Numbered from the stretch's first letter, positions 22,668-30,408 are shown. The stretch is DNA of 31,643 bases from DASPWV01 sp046727855 (GCA_046727855.1 JBKPDL010000186.1:1-31643), one strand, 5' to 3'. The notes: generated by a model from the sequence alone, not told the origin. Numbers and translations are program-made.

Positions 22668-23468
22668 ATGCCGGACGACGTAGTGCCCCAATTCGTGCGT
22701 GTGCCCCCTGGCGAGTTCACGATGGGTGCTGACGACGGCGAGGAAGACGAGCGGCCGGCGCATCGCGTGTTCCTCGACCCGTATTACATTTCGATTCACC
22801 CGGTCACCAACGAAAACTACGCAGCTTTCGTTCGCGACACCGGCCGCCCTGTCCCTGCCGTGCGCGAGCTGCCGCGGCTCGTGTCTTCAGCGGGTGAAGC
22901 CAACTTTCGCGAGCTCGCGTCACGCTATGCATGGCGCGGCGGATCGCCGCCGCGTGACCGCGATCAACACCCGGTGGCGCTCGTGCGCTACAACGACGCG
23001 GTCACGTATTGCTCGTGGCTGGCGAAAAAAATCGGCCAACCGGTGCGCCTGCCAACCGAAGCCGAATGGGAGCGTGCGGCGCGCGGCGGTCTCGAGATGC
23101 GCCGCTATCCCTGGGGTGACGATATCGATCCATCGCGCGCCAATTTCCTTCCGGACCTGGCGCTGAAGACGCATTGCGGCACCCGGCCGGTCGGCTGCTA
23201 TCCGCCGAACGGACTCGATCTGTTCGACATGAGCGGTAATGTGTGGGAATGGGTTGCCGACTGGTACCGGGCCGACGCGTATCGCAATGGCGATGTGCGA
23301 AATCCTCAGGGGCCGGCGGCCGGTGCATTGCGCATCGTGCGTGGCGGTTCATGGGTCACGCATGACGTGAGCCAGTTGCGCTGCGCGCACCGTCATAAGG
23401 TTCCCCCGGACACCTACACCTACAGCATCGGCTTTCGCGTCGTCTATTCCGATCCACTCGGCGTCTAA
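22668..23468 (+). CDS. SUMF1/FGE-fold protein without the formylglycine-generating cysteines
   Basis: This 266-residue protein starts at ATG 22668 with GGAG upstream and consists of one formylglycine-generating-enzyme-like domain: FVRVPPGEFTMG, PVTNENYAAFV, RLPTEAEWERAARGG, YPWGDDID, DMSGNVWEWVADWY, RGGSW and IGFRVVYS. In true FGE the two copper-binding Cys follow GGS(Y/W); here that stretch reads GGSWVTHDVSQLRCAHRHK, with Thr in the first position and no Cys in the second. Sulfatase-activating activity is therefore unlikely. Alternatives in the superfamily are ligand-binding or non-heme-iron (EgtB-like) roles. No signal peptide is visible. Confidence 0.85.
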   Translation: MPDDVVPQFVRVPPGEFTMGADDGEEDERPAHRVFLDPYYISIHPVTNENYAAFVRDTGRPVPAVRELPRLVSSAGEANFRELASRYAWRGGSPPRDRDQHPVALVRYNDAVTYCSWLAKKIGQPVRLPTEAEWERAARGGLEMRRYPWGDDIDPSRANFLPDLALKTHCGTRPVGCYPPNGLDLFDMSGNVWEWVADWYRADAYRNGDVRNPQGPAAGALRIVRGGSWVTHDVSQLRCAHRHKVPPDTYTYSIGFRVVYSDPLGV

Positions 23469-23514
23469 GTAGGTGTTGGGCTTTTACGCCGGCGCCATCG
23501 TGAAGGAAGGATCC

Positions 23515-24234
23515 ATGCGTCATCTCTCAGCGATTGTTCTCACAGGCGCGCTCGCGGCTCAGTCGTCGACGAGTCTGCACGCGCAAACCGCGACGAGCAC
23601 GCCCGCCGAGCCGGTGGTCGTCATGGCAGGTGAAGGGCTCGTCAAGGCCGCTCCCGACCAAGCATGGGTTGTGTTCGCCACCGAAAGCCGATCGAAAAAC
23701 CCGAAAGAGGCGCAAGCGCAAAATGCCAACGCGATGTCATCCGTGCAGCAGAAGCTGACCGGAACCGGCATTCCGAAGGATGCCGTTCGGACGCTGTCCT
23801 ATGACTTGCAGCTCGAAAGCGACTGGGTCAATGGACGTCAGGTGCCGCGGGGATACGTCGCGCGCAATCTCATCGAAGTACGGCTCGACGATATCAATCG
23901 CGTCGGCGAGGTGATCGATCTCGCGGTGACAAGCGGCGCCAACTCGGTGCAGAGCGTCCGCTTCGACTTGAAGAATCGAGACACACTCGAGCGCGAGGCT
24001 GTCAAGCGCGCGACCGCCGACGCACGCGCTCGCGCCGAAGCGGCGGCTTCCGGTGCCGGGCGCACCATCGATCGCGTGATTCGTATCGAAGAGCCTTCGA
24101 ACCGGCTCTATCCCATGCCCGCGCCGCCGATGGTGCAGCGCTCCATGGCGATGGACAAAGCGGCAGAGACGCCGATCGTCGCAGGCGAAATAGAAATTCG
24201 CACCAGCGTCGTTCTCACTGCCACGCTGAAATAA
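23515..24234 (+). CDS. SIMPL (DUF541)-domain exported protein
   Basis: This 239-residue protein starts at ATG 23515 with a GAAGGAAGG ribosome site. A Sec signal peptide ends near LHA-QTA (about residue 23). The mature part is a SIMPL/DUF541 (YggE-like) domain: VVVMAGEGLVKAAPDQAWVVFATESR, AVRTLSYDLQLESDW, GYVARNLIEVRLDDI, LAVTSGANSVQSVRFDLKNR and an Ala/Arg-rich helix AVKRATADARARAEA. Members are periplasmic or envelope proteins, some linked to oxidative stress; no enzymatic activity is established. It ends two bases from the convergent glycosylase gene. Confidence 0.85.
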   Translation: MRHLSAIVLTGALAAQSSTSLHAQTATSTPAEPVVVMAGEGLVKAAPDQAWVVFATESRSKNPKEAQAQNANAMSSVQQKLTGTGIPKDAVRTLSYDLQLESDWVNGRQVPRGYVARNLIEVRLDDINRVGEVIDLAVTSGANSVQSVRFDLKNRDTLEREAVKRATADARARAEAAASGAGRTIDRVIRIEEPSNRLYPMPAPPMVQRSMAMDKAAETPIVAGEIEIRTSVVLTATLK

Positions 24235-24236
24235 CC

Positions 24237-24857
24237 TCAGCTCTCTTCCAGCATCGAGAGACTGCGCCAGAGATACCACGCAGCGACCGAGCGGCAAGGA
24301 CGCCAGGGTTCGGCGATTTTCATCAAACGATCACGCGTCGGTCGCTTGCGCAGGCGATACACACGCTGGACCGCTTTGACCAACCCGAGATCGTCGGCTG
24401 GGAATACATCCATCCGGCCAAGTCGAAACATCAGAAACACTTCGACCGTCCAGCGTCCGATGCCCTTGACCGCAGTGAGGCTCCGCAGCACATCGTCGTC
24501 GGGCATCTGGTGAAGCACGTCGAGCGGGAGACGTTTGTCGACGACCTGTGTCGCTAGATCCCTGAGAAATCCCACCTTTGGCCGGCTGAATCCCGCGGCG
24601 CGGACGACATCGGCATCGAGTGCGACCAGGTGCGCCGGGTCGGGCACCCCATCGGGAAACAACGCGCAGAAGCGGGTAAAGATTGTGTCGGCCGCTTTCA
24701 CGGACAGTTGTTGCGACGCGATGGAGTAGGCGAGTGCCACAAACGGCGGCTGCGGGCGGTGCTCGCCGAGCCGGCAAGCTCCGACCTGCCGGATCAGTTG
24801 GGCCAGCTTCGGGTCGCGTTTCATCAGGTGGCGGCGGGCGTGCGTGTAATCGGCCAT
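24237..24857 (-). CDS. DNA-3-methyladenine glycosylase II, AlkA-like (HhH-GPD)
   Basis: This base-excision repair enzyme removes alkylated purines from DNA. The helix-hairpin-helix is in LTAVKGIGRWTVEVFLMF (127-144). The catalytic Asp of the HhH-GPD family is in DVFPADDLGLVKAV (D155/D156). IASQQLSVKAADTI (46-59) is the conserved N-terminal helix pair. ATG 24857 gives 206 residues, a usual size for the short bacterial AlkA-like enzymes. An upstream in-frame start at 24932 would add 25 residues with no similarity I recognise. It has no Fe-S cluster cysteines, so it is not an EndoIII/MutY type. Confidence 0.87.
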   Translation of the reverse strand: MADYTHARRHLMKRDPKLAQLIRQVGACRLGEHRPQPPFVALAYSIASQQLSVKAADTIFTRFCALFPDGVPDPAHLVALDADVVRAAGFSRPKVGFLRDLATQVVDKRLPLDVLHQMPDDDVLRSLTAVKGIGRWTVEVFLMFRLGRMDVFPADDLGLVKAVQRVYRLRKRPTRDRLMKIAEPWRPCRSVAAWYLWRSLSMLEES

Positions 24858-24956
24858 GCGGTCCCAGCATCTTAAACAATACCCGACCGCATAAGTCGGA
24901 AATCCCTTGATCTCGCGGCCTGCGGTGGTCAAACTTGGACCCTTCCAGTCGGATAT

Positions 24957-25916
24957 ATGGTGGTACCAGCAGCCTGCGAGCGCGAACCTCGAAGTTCGAT
25001 ACTCGATCTAATCGGCAATACGCCGCTCGTACGCCTGTCGCGCGTCGAAGAAGAAGTGCCGGGAGTCACGCTGTTCGCGAAGGCCGAGTGGACGAACCCG
25101 GGTGGTTCCGTCAAGGATCGGCCGGCCCGTCGCATGATTTGCGAAGGGCTGCGGCGTGAGGAGCTCACGCCCGAACGCCGCATTCTGGACGCCACGTCGG
25201 GCAATACCGGTATCGCCTACGCGATGATCGGGGCCGCGCTTGGCTACGGGGTGACGTTGTGCGTTCCAGAGAACGTGACTGAAGAGCGCAAGCGTATCCT
25301 GCGCACGTACGGGGCGGAGCTGATTTTCACCAATCCGCTCGAGAGTTCCGACGGCGCCATTCGCGAAGCCCAGCGCCGATTCCGTGAGGATCCGGATCGT
25401 TATTTTTATCCCGACCAATACAACAACGAGTTCAACTGGCGCGCGCACTACGAAACCACTGCGCCGGAGATCTGGGATCAAATGCAGGGGCGCTTGACAC
25501 ACTTTGTAGCGGGCCTCGGCACGAGCGGAACGTTTGTCGGAACCGGCCGCAGGCTGCGTGAGTTGAACAGAAGCATCACGCTCGTTTCGGTGCAACCCGA
25601 TTCGCCGCTCCATGGTCTCGAAGGGCTCAAGCACATGGAATCGGCGATCGTGCCGGGCATTTACGATCCCGCAGTTGCGGACCTCGACCTCCGCGTGAGC
25701 ACGGAAGAGGCCTACGCCATGACGCGCCGGTTGGCGAGCGAGGAAGGCTTGCTCGTCGGAGTTTCAAGCGGGGCGAATCTTGCAGCCGCGCTGCGTGTGG
25801 CTCGCCATGAGACGACCACGAGCAACGACGCCGGACCGGGCTTTAGTCCGGTCATCGTGATCATCTTCCCGGACGGCGGCGAGCGCTACCTGTCAGAGCC
25901 TTTTTGGGACGAGTGA
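24957..25916 (+). CDS. cysM: Cysteine synthase, CysM-like
   Basis: This 319-residue PLP enzyme (fold type II) makes cysteine from an activated serine and a sulfur donor. The PLP Lys53 is in NPGGSVKDRPA; the substrate loop is TSGNTGIAYA, and the phosphate-cradle segment is GLGTSGTFVGTG. In Mycobacterium tuberculosis, CysM uses O-phosphoserine and thiocarboxylated CysO. This protein resembles that CysM in HFVAGLGT(S/T)GT and in the GLKHM...VPGIYDP segment, and its neighbours are the Mec-like protease and a CysO-MoeZ-like fusion. The stop overlaps the start of the protease gene by one base (TGATG). Confidence 0.9.
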   Translation: MVVPAACEREPRSSILDLIGNTPLVRLSRVEEEVPGVTLFAKAEWTNPGGSVKDRPARRMICEGLRREELTPERRILDATSGNTGIAYAMIGAALGYGVTLCVPENVTEERKRILRTYGAELIFTNPLESSDGAIREAQRRFREDPDRYFYPDQYNNEFNWRAHYETTAPEIWDQMQGRLTHFVAGLGTSGTFVGTGRRLRELNRSITLVSVQPDSPLHGLEGLKHMESAIVPGIYDPAVADLDLRVSTEEAYAMTRRLASEEGLLVGVSSGANLAAALRVARHETTTSNDAGPGFSPVIVIIFPDGGERYLSEPFWDE

Positions 25917-26365
25917 TGCCGCTGACGCTTCCTTCTCCGATCGTGGATGCGATTCACGCCCACGGTCGAGAAACTTACCCCGACGAATGCTGCGGCGCGC
26001 TGATCGGGCGCGATGGGCACGTGGGGGAAACGCTCGCGTTGCCGAACACAACCGAAGAAGGGCCGCGGCGACGATTCCTCGTGCGGCCAAGCGATTATCG
26101 GGCCGCGGAAGCACGCGCGGCCGAAACCGGTCGGCAGCTTCTCGGGTTCTATCACTCACACCCGGATCATCCTGCGCGTCCGTCTCAGTACGATCTGGAT
26201 CACGCGTGGCCGTTTTTCTCCTATGTGATCGTCTCGGTGCTCAATGGCGAGCCGGCCGATCTGCGCTCATGGCGCTTGCGAGACGATCGATCGCGGTTTG
26301 ATGAAGAGGCTATCGATGGCAGTCAAAGTTCACATCCCCACACCGCTTCGCCCCTACACCGATAA
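25916..26365 (+). CDS. mec: JAMM/MPN zinc metalloprotease, Mec-like
   Basis: This 149-residue JAB1/MPN domain has a complete zinc site: E24 in YPDECCG and HSHP...S..D with H80, H82, S90 and D93. In the mycobacterial pathway Mec cuts cysteine from the C-terminus of the CysO-cysteine adduct. Here the same family is placed between cysM and a CysO-like fusion. It could release cysteine, and might also cut the fused carrier after its Gly-Gly. ATG 25916 overlaps the cysM stop by one base. The 3' end overlaps the next gene by 50 bases, so the three genes are tightly coupled. Confidence 0.9.
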   Translation: MPLTLPSPIVDAIHAHGRETYPDECCGALIGRDGHVGETLALPNTTEEGPRRRFLVRPSDYRAAEARAAETGRQLLGFYHSHPDHPARPSQYDLDHAWPFFSYVIVSVLNGEPADLRSWRLRDDRSRFDEEAIDGSQSSHPHTASPLHR

Positions 26366-27779
26366 GCTCGACGTGGTCGAGCTCGATGGTGCCAACATCG
26401 GCGAGTTGCTTCGCAACCTGACGTGGCGCTTCGGCGGGTTGAAGCAGCATCTGTTCACCGACGACGGGCGGTTACGGAGCTTTGTCAACGTGTATGTAAA
26501 TGACGAGGACATTCGCTACCTGCAAAAGGATCAAACGCCGGTCAAGGCGGGCGACACGGTGAGCATTATCCCGTCGGTTGCCGGAGGACTGCCAGTGGTG
26601 AGCGACCGGCAGGGGGCTGTGCGAGTCGAACCGCCGCAGTTATCGCCCGACGAAATCAAGCGCTACAGCCGCCACTTGATCCTTCCCGAAGTGGGGATGG
26701 ATGGACAACGCGCGCTGAAGGGGGCGAAGGTCCTCTGCATTGGAGCCGGCGGTCTCGGATCTCCCGTGGCGATGTACCTCGCCGCGGCCGGTGTCGGCAC
26801 GCTCGGCATCGTCGACTTCGATGTCGTCGACATGAGCAATTTGCAGCGGCAACTTCTGCACGGGACGCCCGACGTGGGCCGCCCAAAGCTCGCCTCGGCA
26901 AAGGATCGGTTGCAGGCGCTCAATCCCAACGTCCACGTCGAGACGTATGAGACCGCGCTTAGTTCCGAAAACGCACTGCAACTGTTCGAACCCTATGACG
27001 TGATCGTCGACGGCACGGACAACTTCCCGACTCGATATCTCGTGAACGATGCGTGTGTGTTGCTGGGGAAGCCGAACGCGTACGGGAGCATCTTCCGCTT
27101 CGAGGGGCAAGCGTCAGTTTTTGGGACAAAAGATGGCCCATGCTATCGCTGCCTTTATCCCGAACCGCCGCCTCCGGGGCTCGTCCCGAGTTGTGCGGAG
27201 GGCGGCGTGCTCGGCGTGCTGCCGGGCATCATCGGCACCATTCAGGCCAACGAGACGATCAAGCTGATTCTCGGTAAAGGTGAGCCGCTGATTGGTCGCT
27301 TCTTGATCTTCGACGCGCTCAGGATGAAGTTCCGCGAGCTCAAGTTGCGCAAGGATCCCGATTGCCCGGTGTGCGGCACGCATCCGACGGTGACCAAGCT
27401 GATCGATTACGAGCAGTTCTGCGGCGTTGGCCCGCAGCAGCACACAGAGACGGAAACCGTGACTGACGATATGACTGCGCGCGAATTGAAGGAGCGGCTC
27501 GATCGAAGGGAGCCAATCGTCGTGGTAGACGTGCGCGAGCCGCAGGAATACCAAATCAATCGGATCGCCGGATCGCGCCTCATCCCCCTCGGTGAGCTAC
27601 CCCAGCGCTACGAGGAGCTCGACCGCAACGCCGCAATCGTGTGTCACTGTAAATCTGGCGCGCGCAGCGCCAAGGCCACCGCGTTTTTGCGCGGCATAGG
27701 GTTCAAGAACGTGAGGAACCTGGCTGGCGGGATTTTGGGCTGGATTGACCAGGTCGATCCGTCGCAGCCGAAGTACTAG
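26316..27779 (+). CDS. Fusion of CysO/ThiS-like ubiquitin-fold carrier, MoeZ/ThiF E1-like enzyme and rhodanese
   Basis: This 487-residue protein starts at ATG 26316 with GAAGAGG six bases upstream. Residues 1-91 are a MoaD/ThiS/CysO-type beta-grasp domain ending in SVAGG (G90-G91), the pair that is normally the free C-terminus. After a linker (92-108) comes an E1-like adenylyltransferase (109-365): ATP site GAGGLG (143-148), zinc CxxC pairs C276/C279 and C350/C353, and a candidate Cys at 293. A rhodanese domain follows (about 385-483) with active loop CKSGARS (C445). The E1 part would adenylate the Gly-Gly and the rhodanese would supply sulfur to make a thiocarboxylate for CysM. The internal Gly-Gly is unusual and implies cleavage or action in cis. 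Confidence 0.9.
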   Translation: MAVKVHIPTPLRPYTDKLDVVELDGANIGELLRNLTWRFGGLKQHLFTDDGRLRSFVNVYVNDEDIRYLQKDQTPVKAGDTVSIIPSVAGGLPVVSDRQGAVRVEPPQLSPDEIKRYSRHLILPEVGMDGQRALKGAKVLCIGAGGLGSPVAMYLAAAGVGTLGIVDFDVVDMSNLQRQLLHGTPDVGRPKLASAKDRLQALNPNVHVETYETALSSENALQLFEPYDVIVDGTDNFPTRYLVNDACVLLGKPNAYGSIFRFEGQASVFGTKDGPCYRCLYPEPPPPGLVPSCAEGGVLGVLPGIIGTIQANETIKLILGKGEPLIGRFLIFDALRMKFRELKLRKDPDCPVCGTHPTVTKLIDYEQFCGVGPQQHTETETVTDDMTARELKERLDRREPIVVVDVREPQEYQINRIAGSRLIPLGELPQRYEELDRNAAIVCHCKSGARSAKATAFLRGIGFKNVRNLAGGILGWIDQVDPSQPKY

Positions 27780-27814
27780 GCGAGGGGAAGGCCAATGGCT
27801 AGCCCGGCTCGTCG

Positions 27815-27878
27815 GGCTGGTCAAGGCAGGTCGGCTCGGTCCAGGCTGGTCAGGCAAGTTGGGCCGTCCCGGCTGGTC
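27815..27878 (+). repeat. Three imperfect direct repeats around GGCTGGTC
   Basis: GGCTGGTC occurs at 27815, 27844 and 27871 with related flanks (GGCAGG-like downstream) in the 221-base gap between the fusion gene and the Rrf2 gene. Spacing is 29 and 27 bases. The purpose is unknown; it could be regulator binding or sequence slippage in a non-coding spacer. Confidence 0.45.
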
Positions 27879-27954
27879 GGGCAGGCAGAGGTCGGCGGGG
27901 CAGATTTTCCGCCAATCTTAAACGTCCCTACATGCCTTTACCCAGCGGCACCCG

Positions 27955-27970
27955 CCTACGTTAAAATAGG
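27955..27970. promoter_or_regulatory. Candidate Rrf2 operator CCTA-N2-TTAA-N2-TAGG over a -10 box
   Basis: This is a 16-base interrupted palindrome. It contains the likely -10 (TAAAAT, 27962-27967) of the Rrf2-iscS operon; a TTTACC at 27937-27942 could be the -35 (19-base spacer). Rrf2 regulators usually repress their own operon, so this is the natural place for an operator. The site does not match the E. coli IscR consensus. Confidence 0.4.
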
Positions 27971-28000
27971 ACTTGTGAGGTCGGATTTAGGAACAACGCG

Positions 28001-28471
28001 ATGCTGAGGCTCTCGAAAAAGGCGGATTACGCCCTGATGGCCGTGAAGCACCTGGCGATGCGCCCCGATGGGGCATCGGTCAGCGCCCGTGAAATCGCTG
28101 AGGCTTACGACATCCCACTGGAGCTGCTCGCCAAAGTCCTGCAGCGGCTCGTTCGTACGCGCCTTCTTCTGTCCGTCCAGGGCACGCGTGGCGGGTATCG
28201 CCTAAGCCGGCCGGCTGCGGCGATGCCGGTATCCGACGTGATCCAAGCCGTCGATGGCCCGGTCACCGTAACCGCGTGCTCGACCGACGACCACAACTGC
28301 GACCAGTACTCGAAGTGCAGCATTCGCGATCCGCTTTGGAAAATCCGAGCGCGCATCATCGACGCGCTGGCGGCCGTCACGGTCGCCGAGCTCGTCGCCG
28401 ACGATGCTCCCGCGACGCCGGAACCGGCGCGGGTGGTATCGCGCATGACGTTTGTGATGCCGAATGATTGA
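28001..28471 (+). CDS. Rrf2-family Fe-S-type transcriptional regulator (IscR/SufR-like)
   Basis: This 156-residue protein has an N-terminal winged helix (LSKKADYALMAVKHLAM, then VSAREIAEAYDIPLELLAKVLQRL and the wing VQGTRGGYRLSRP). Three Cys for an Fe-S cluster, C93, C100 and C106, match the spacing of IscR-type proteins. It heads the iron-sulfur operon and overlaps iscS by eight bases, so it most likely senses cluster status and controls this operon. An AGGA ribosome site lies eight bases before the ATG. Confidence 0.9.
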   Translation: MLRLSKKADYALMAVKHLAMRPDGASVSAREIAEAYDIPLELLAKVLQRLVRTRLLLSVQGTRGGYRLSRPAAAMPVSDVIQAVDGPVTVTACSTDDHNCDQYSKCSIRDPLWKIRARIIDALAAVTVAELVADDAPATPEPARVVSRMTFVMPND

Positions 28472-29627
28472 CAACCGTCCGGTGTATCTCGACTACCACG
28501 CAACGACACCAGTGGACCCCCACGTCGTGTCGGCCATGGTGCCGTGGTTTACGGAGCGCTTTGGTAACGCCGCAAGCCGCCAGTATCGCTACGGATGGGA
28601 GGCGTTGGCTGCGGTAGACCAGGCGCGCGAGCAGGTGGCTTCGCTGATTGCGGCGGATCCCAAAGAGATCGTCTTCACCAGCGGCGCCACCGAGTCGAAC
28701 AACCTCGCGCTCAAAGGCGTTGCCGAGGCATACCGCGAGAAAGGCTCGCACTTTGTCACGCTCGCGACCGAGCACAAATCCGTGCTCGACACGTTAAAGC
28801 GCCTGGAGCACGACGGGTACGACGTGTCCTACCTTCCGGTGAAGAGCGACGGACTCGCGGACTTGAACTGTGTTCGCGACGCGGTTACGGCTAACACGAT
28901 CGCGCTCAGTGTGATGGCTGCGAACAACGAGATCGGCGTGATCCAGCAGTTGAGCGAGCTGGCCGCGATTGCGCACGAGAAAGGCGCGCTCCTTCACACC
29001 GATGCGGTGCAGGCGGCGGGAAAGGTGCCCTTTGACGTAAACCAGCTCGGTGTCGATCTCGCGTCGTTGACGGCACACAAACTGTACGGTCCGAAAGGCG
29101 TTGGTGCGTTGTATGTGCGTCGGCGCCCGCGCCGTGTCTCGGTTACGCCGCTGCTCGATGGCGGCGGTCACGAGAAAGGCATGCGTTCGGGCACGCTCAA
29201 CGTGCCGGGCATCGTCGGATTTGGCGCGGCCGCGGCTTTGGCGGGCGGGGCGCTGAGCGAGGAAAGCACGCGACTCAAGCGGCTGCGTGATCGATTGCTG
29301 AAGGGTCTGCAAGCGCGCCTTCCCGATCTCGTCGTCAACGGCTCGCTGCAGTCGCGACTGCCGGGCAATTTGAACGTCAGCTTCCCTGGCGTGGACGGCG
29401 AAGCGCTGCTGGTGAGCCTCTGCGACGAGATCGCAGTGTCGTCAGGCGCCGCGTGTACGGCGGCGGAGCCGTCGCATGTGCTGACCGCGCTGGGGCGCAA
29501 GACCGAATTGGCGCTTGCCACGCTGCGGTTTGGGTTGGGGCGCTGGACGACGGAAGAGGACGTCGATTTCGCGGTGAGCCGCGTGGCAGAGACGGTTGCC
29601 CGGCTTCGGGCGATGTCGCCGGTGTGA
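28464..29627 (+). CDS. iscS: Cysteine desulfurase (IscS/NifS family)
   Basis: This enzyme takes sulfur from cysteine as a persulfide for Fe-S cluster assembly and other thio-transfer. The 387-residue protein has the PLP lysine K206 in TAHKLYGPKG, H104 in TEHKS, D180 in LLHTDAVQA, and the mobile-loop catalytic C331 in SSGAACTAAEPSHVL. The loop is the long group I (IscS/NifS) type rather than the SufS type. It overlaps the Rrf2 gene, and the IscU homologue follows 28 bases later. It could also feed the rhodanese domain of the upstream fusion protein. Confidence 0.94.
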   Translation: MIDNRPVYLDYHATTPVDPHVVSAMVPWFTERFGNAASRQYRYGWEALAAVDQAREQVASLIAADPKEIVFTSGATESNNLALKGVAEAYREKGSHFVTLATEHKSVLDTLKRLEHDGYDVSYLPVKSDGLADLNCVRDAVTANTIALSVMAANNEIGVIQQLSELAAIAHEKGALLHTDAVQAAGKVPFDVNQLGVDLASLTAHKLYGPKGVGALYVRRRPRRVSVTPLLDGGGHEKGMRSGTLNVPGIVGFGAAAALAGGALSEESTRLKRLRDRLLKGLQARLPDLVVNGSLQSRLPGNLNVSFPGVDGEALLVSLCDEIAVSSGAACTAAEPSHVLTALGRKTELALATLRFGLGRWTTEEDVDFAVSRVAETVARLRAMSPV

Positions 29628-29655
29628 TCGCGGCCCGAAAGGTCCGTCAGAAACG

Positions 29656-30045
29656 ATGAACTACTCGGCCGCGGTCCTCGAGCGTGTGCGCGATCCGAAG
29701 TTTGCGGGCGCGTTGCCGCGTGATGAGGTGAACGTCGGAACGGGCGAAGCGGGGACGCTCGACCAAGGGACGATGACGCGCATCCAGATACGCGTCGACG
29801 CAAATCGGCGAGTGTCCGACGCAGTGTTCAAGGTATTTGGCTGTAGCGGAGCGATTGCTAGCGCGAGTCTCGTCGCCGAGCGGCTGCATGGCGCCTCGAT
29901 CGATCGGGCGCGCGAGCTGGAGGCATTGAGCGTCGCGGCCGAATTGCAGTTGCCGATTGAACGCGCGCATGTGGCCGGGTTGGCGGTGAGAGCCGCGCAC
30001 GCGGCGATTGCGGACTGGGAACAGAAGAATGATCGAAATCTCTGA
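29656..30045 (+). CDS. IscU/NifU-N-like scaffold homologue missing two cluster cysteines
   Basis: This 129-residue protein starts at ATG 29656. It aligns with E. coli IscU without shift: the start MNYSAAVLERVRDP, VGTG at 27-30, KVFGCSGAIASAS at 59-71 and the C-terminal helix AAHAAIADW. Of the cluster ligands, Cys63 and His105 are kept, but Cys37 is Gln37, Asp39 is Thr39 and Cys106 is Val106. It is therefore unlikely to hold a normal 2Fe-2S cluster by itself. It may act as a sulfur-accepting or adaptor protein while SufB, encoded downstream, serves as scaffold. The stop overlaps the A-type carrier gene by 17 bases. Confidence 0.87.
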   Translation: MNYSAAVLERVRDPKFAGALPRDEVNVGTGEAGTLDQGTMTRIQIRVDANRRVSDAVFKVFGCSGAIASASLVAERLHGASIDRARELEALSVAAELQLPIERAHVAGLAVRAAHAAIADWEQKNDRNL

Positions 30046-30358
30046 AAGCGCCGCACGCGTAATTACGCGTCAACTCGCGAGGAACGGTCTGAGCGGCGGC
30101 GGACTGCGCGTGGCAGTCAAGGCCGGCGGCTGCTCGGGCTTCAGCTACGTTTTCCAGTGGGACGCAGCTCCGCGCGAGACGGACCGGATTTTCGAGGGCG
30201 CCGGCGGCGCAAAAGTGTTCGTCGACCCCCGCAGCTTGCGCCTGCTCGACGGCACGGTGCTGGATTTCGACGAGCAGAATCTGCTCGCCACGAGTTTTAC
30301 GTTGAGGAACCCGCATGCGAAGAGCACATGCGGGTGTGGGGAAAGCTTTAGTGCATAA
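30029..30358 (+). CDS. A-type Fe-S carrier protein (IscA/ErpA/SufA family)
   Basis: This 109-residue HesB/IscA-fold protein passes Fe-S clusters to targets. The three conserved cysteines are present: C35 in KAGGCSGFSY and C101, C103 in STCGCGESFSA. ATG 30029 gives the usual start MIEISESAARVI; the family length is 105-120. It overlaps the IscU homologue by 17 bases and lies 82 bases before sufB. I cannot separate IscA, SufA and ErpA by sequence alone. Confidence 0.92.
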   Translation: MIEISESAARVITRQLARNGLSGGGLRVAVKAGGCSGFSYVFQWDAAPRETDRIFEGAGGAKVFVDPRSLRLLDGTVLDFDEQNLLATSFTLRNPHAKSTCGCGESFSA

Positions 30359-30360
30359 CC

Positions 30361-30378
30361 GCCGACCTGAAGGTCGGC
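30361..30378. repeat. Hairpin GCCGACCT-GA-AGGTCGGC (REP-like)
   Basis: A perfect eight-base stem begins two bases after the A-type carrier stop. It has no T-run. With the second hairpin at 30409 it forms a REP/BIME-like pair; a weaker ACAGG/CCTGT pairing (30383-30405) lies between them. Confidence 0.55.
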
Positions 30379-30408
30379 CGCCACAGGCGCATCAGCATCA
30401 CCTGTAGA

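Noticed and set aside
21495..22799. Upstream-extended start for the aminotransferase at 22799.
   Set aside because: The extra 55 residues lie opposite the SUMF1-gene start and match nothing in the family; ATG 22634 gives a normal N-terminus.
27815..27878. Repeats upstream of the Rrf2 gene considered as a CRISPR array.
   Set aside because: Units are short, imperfect and lack equal-length unique spacers; no cas gene is near.
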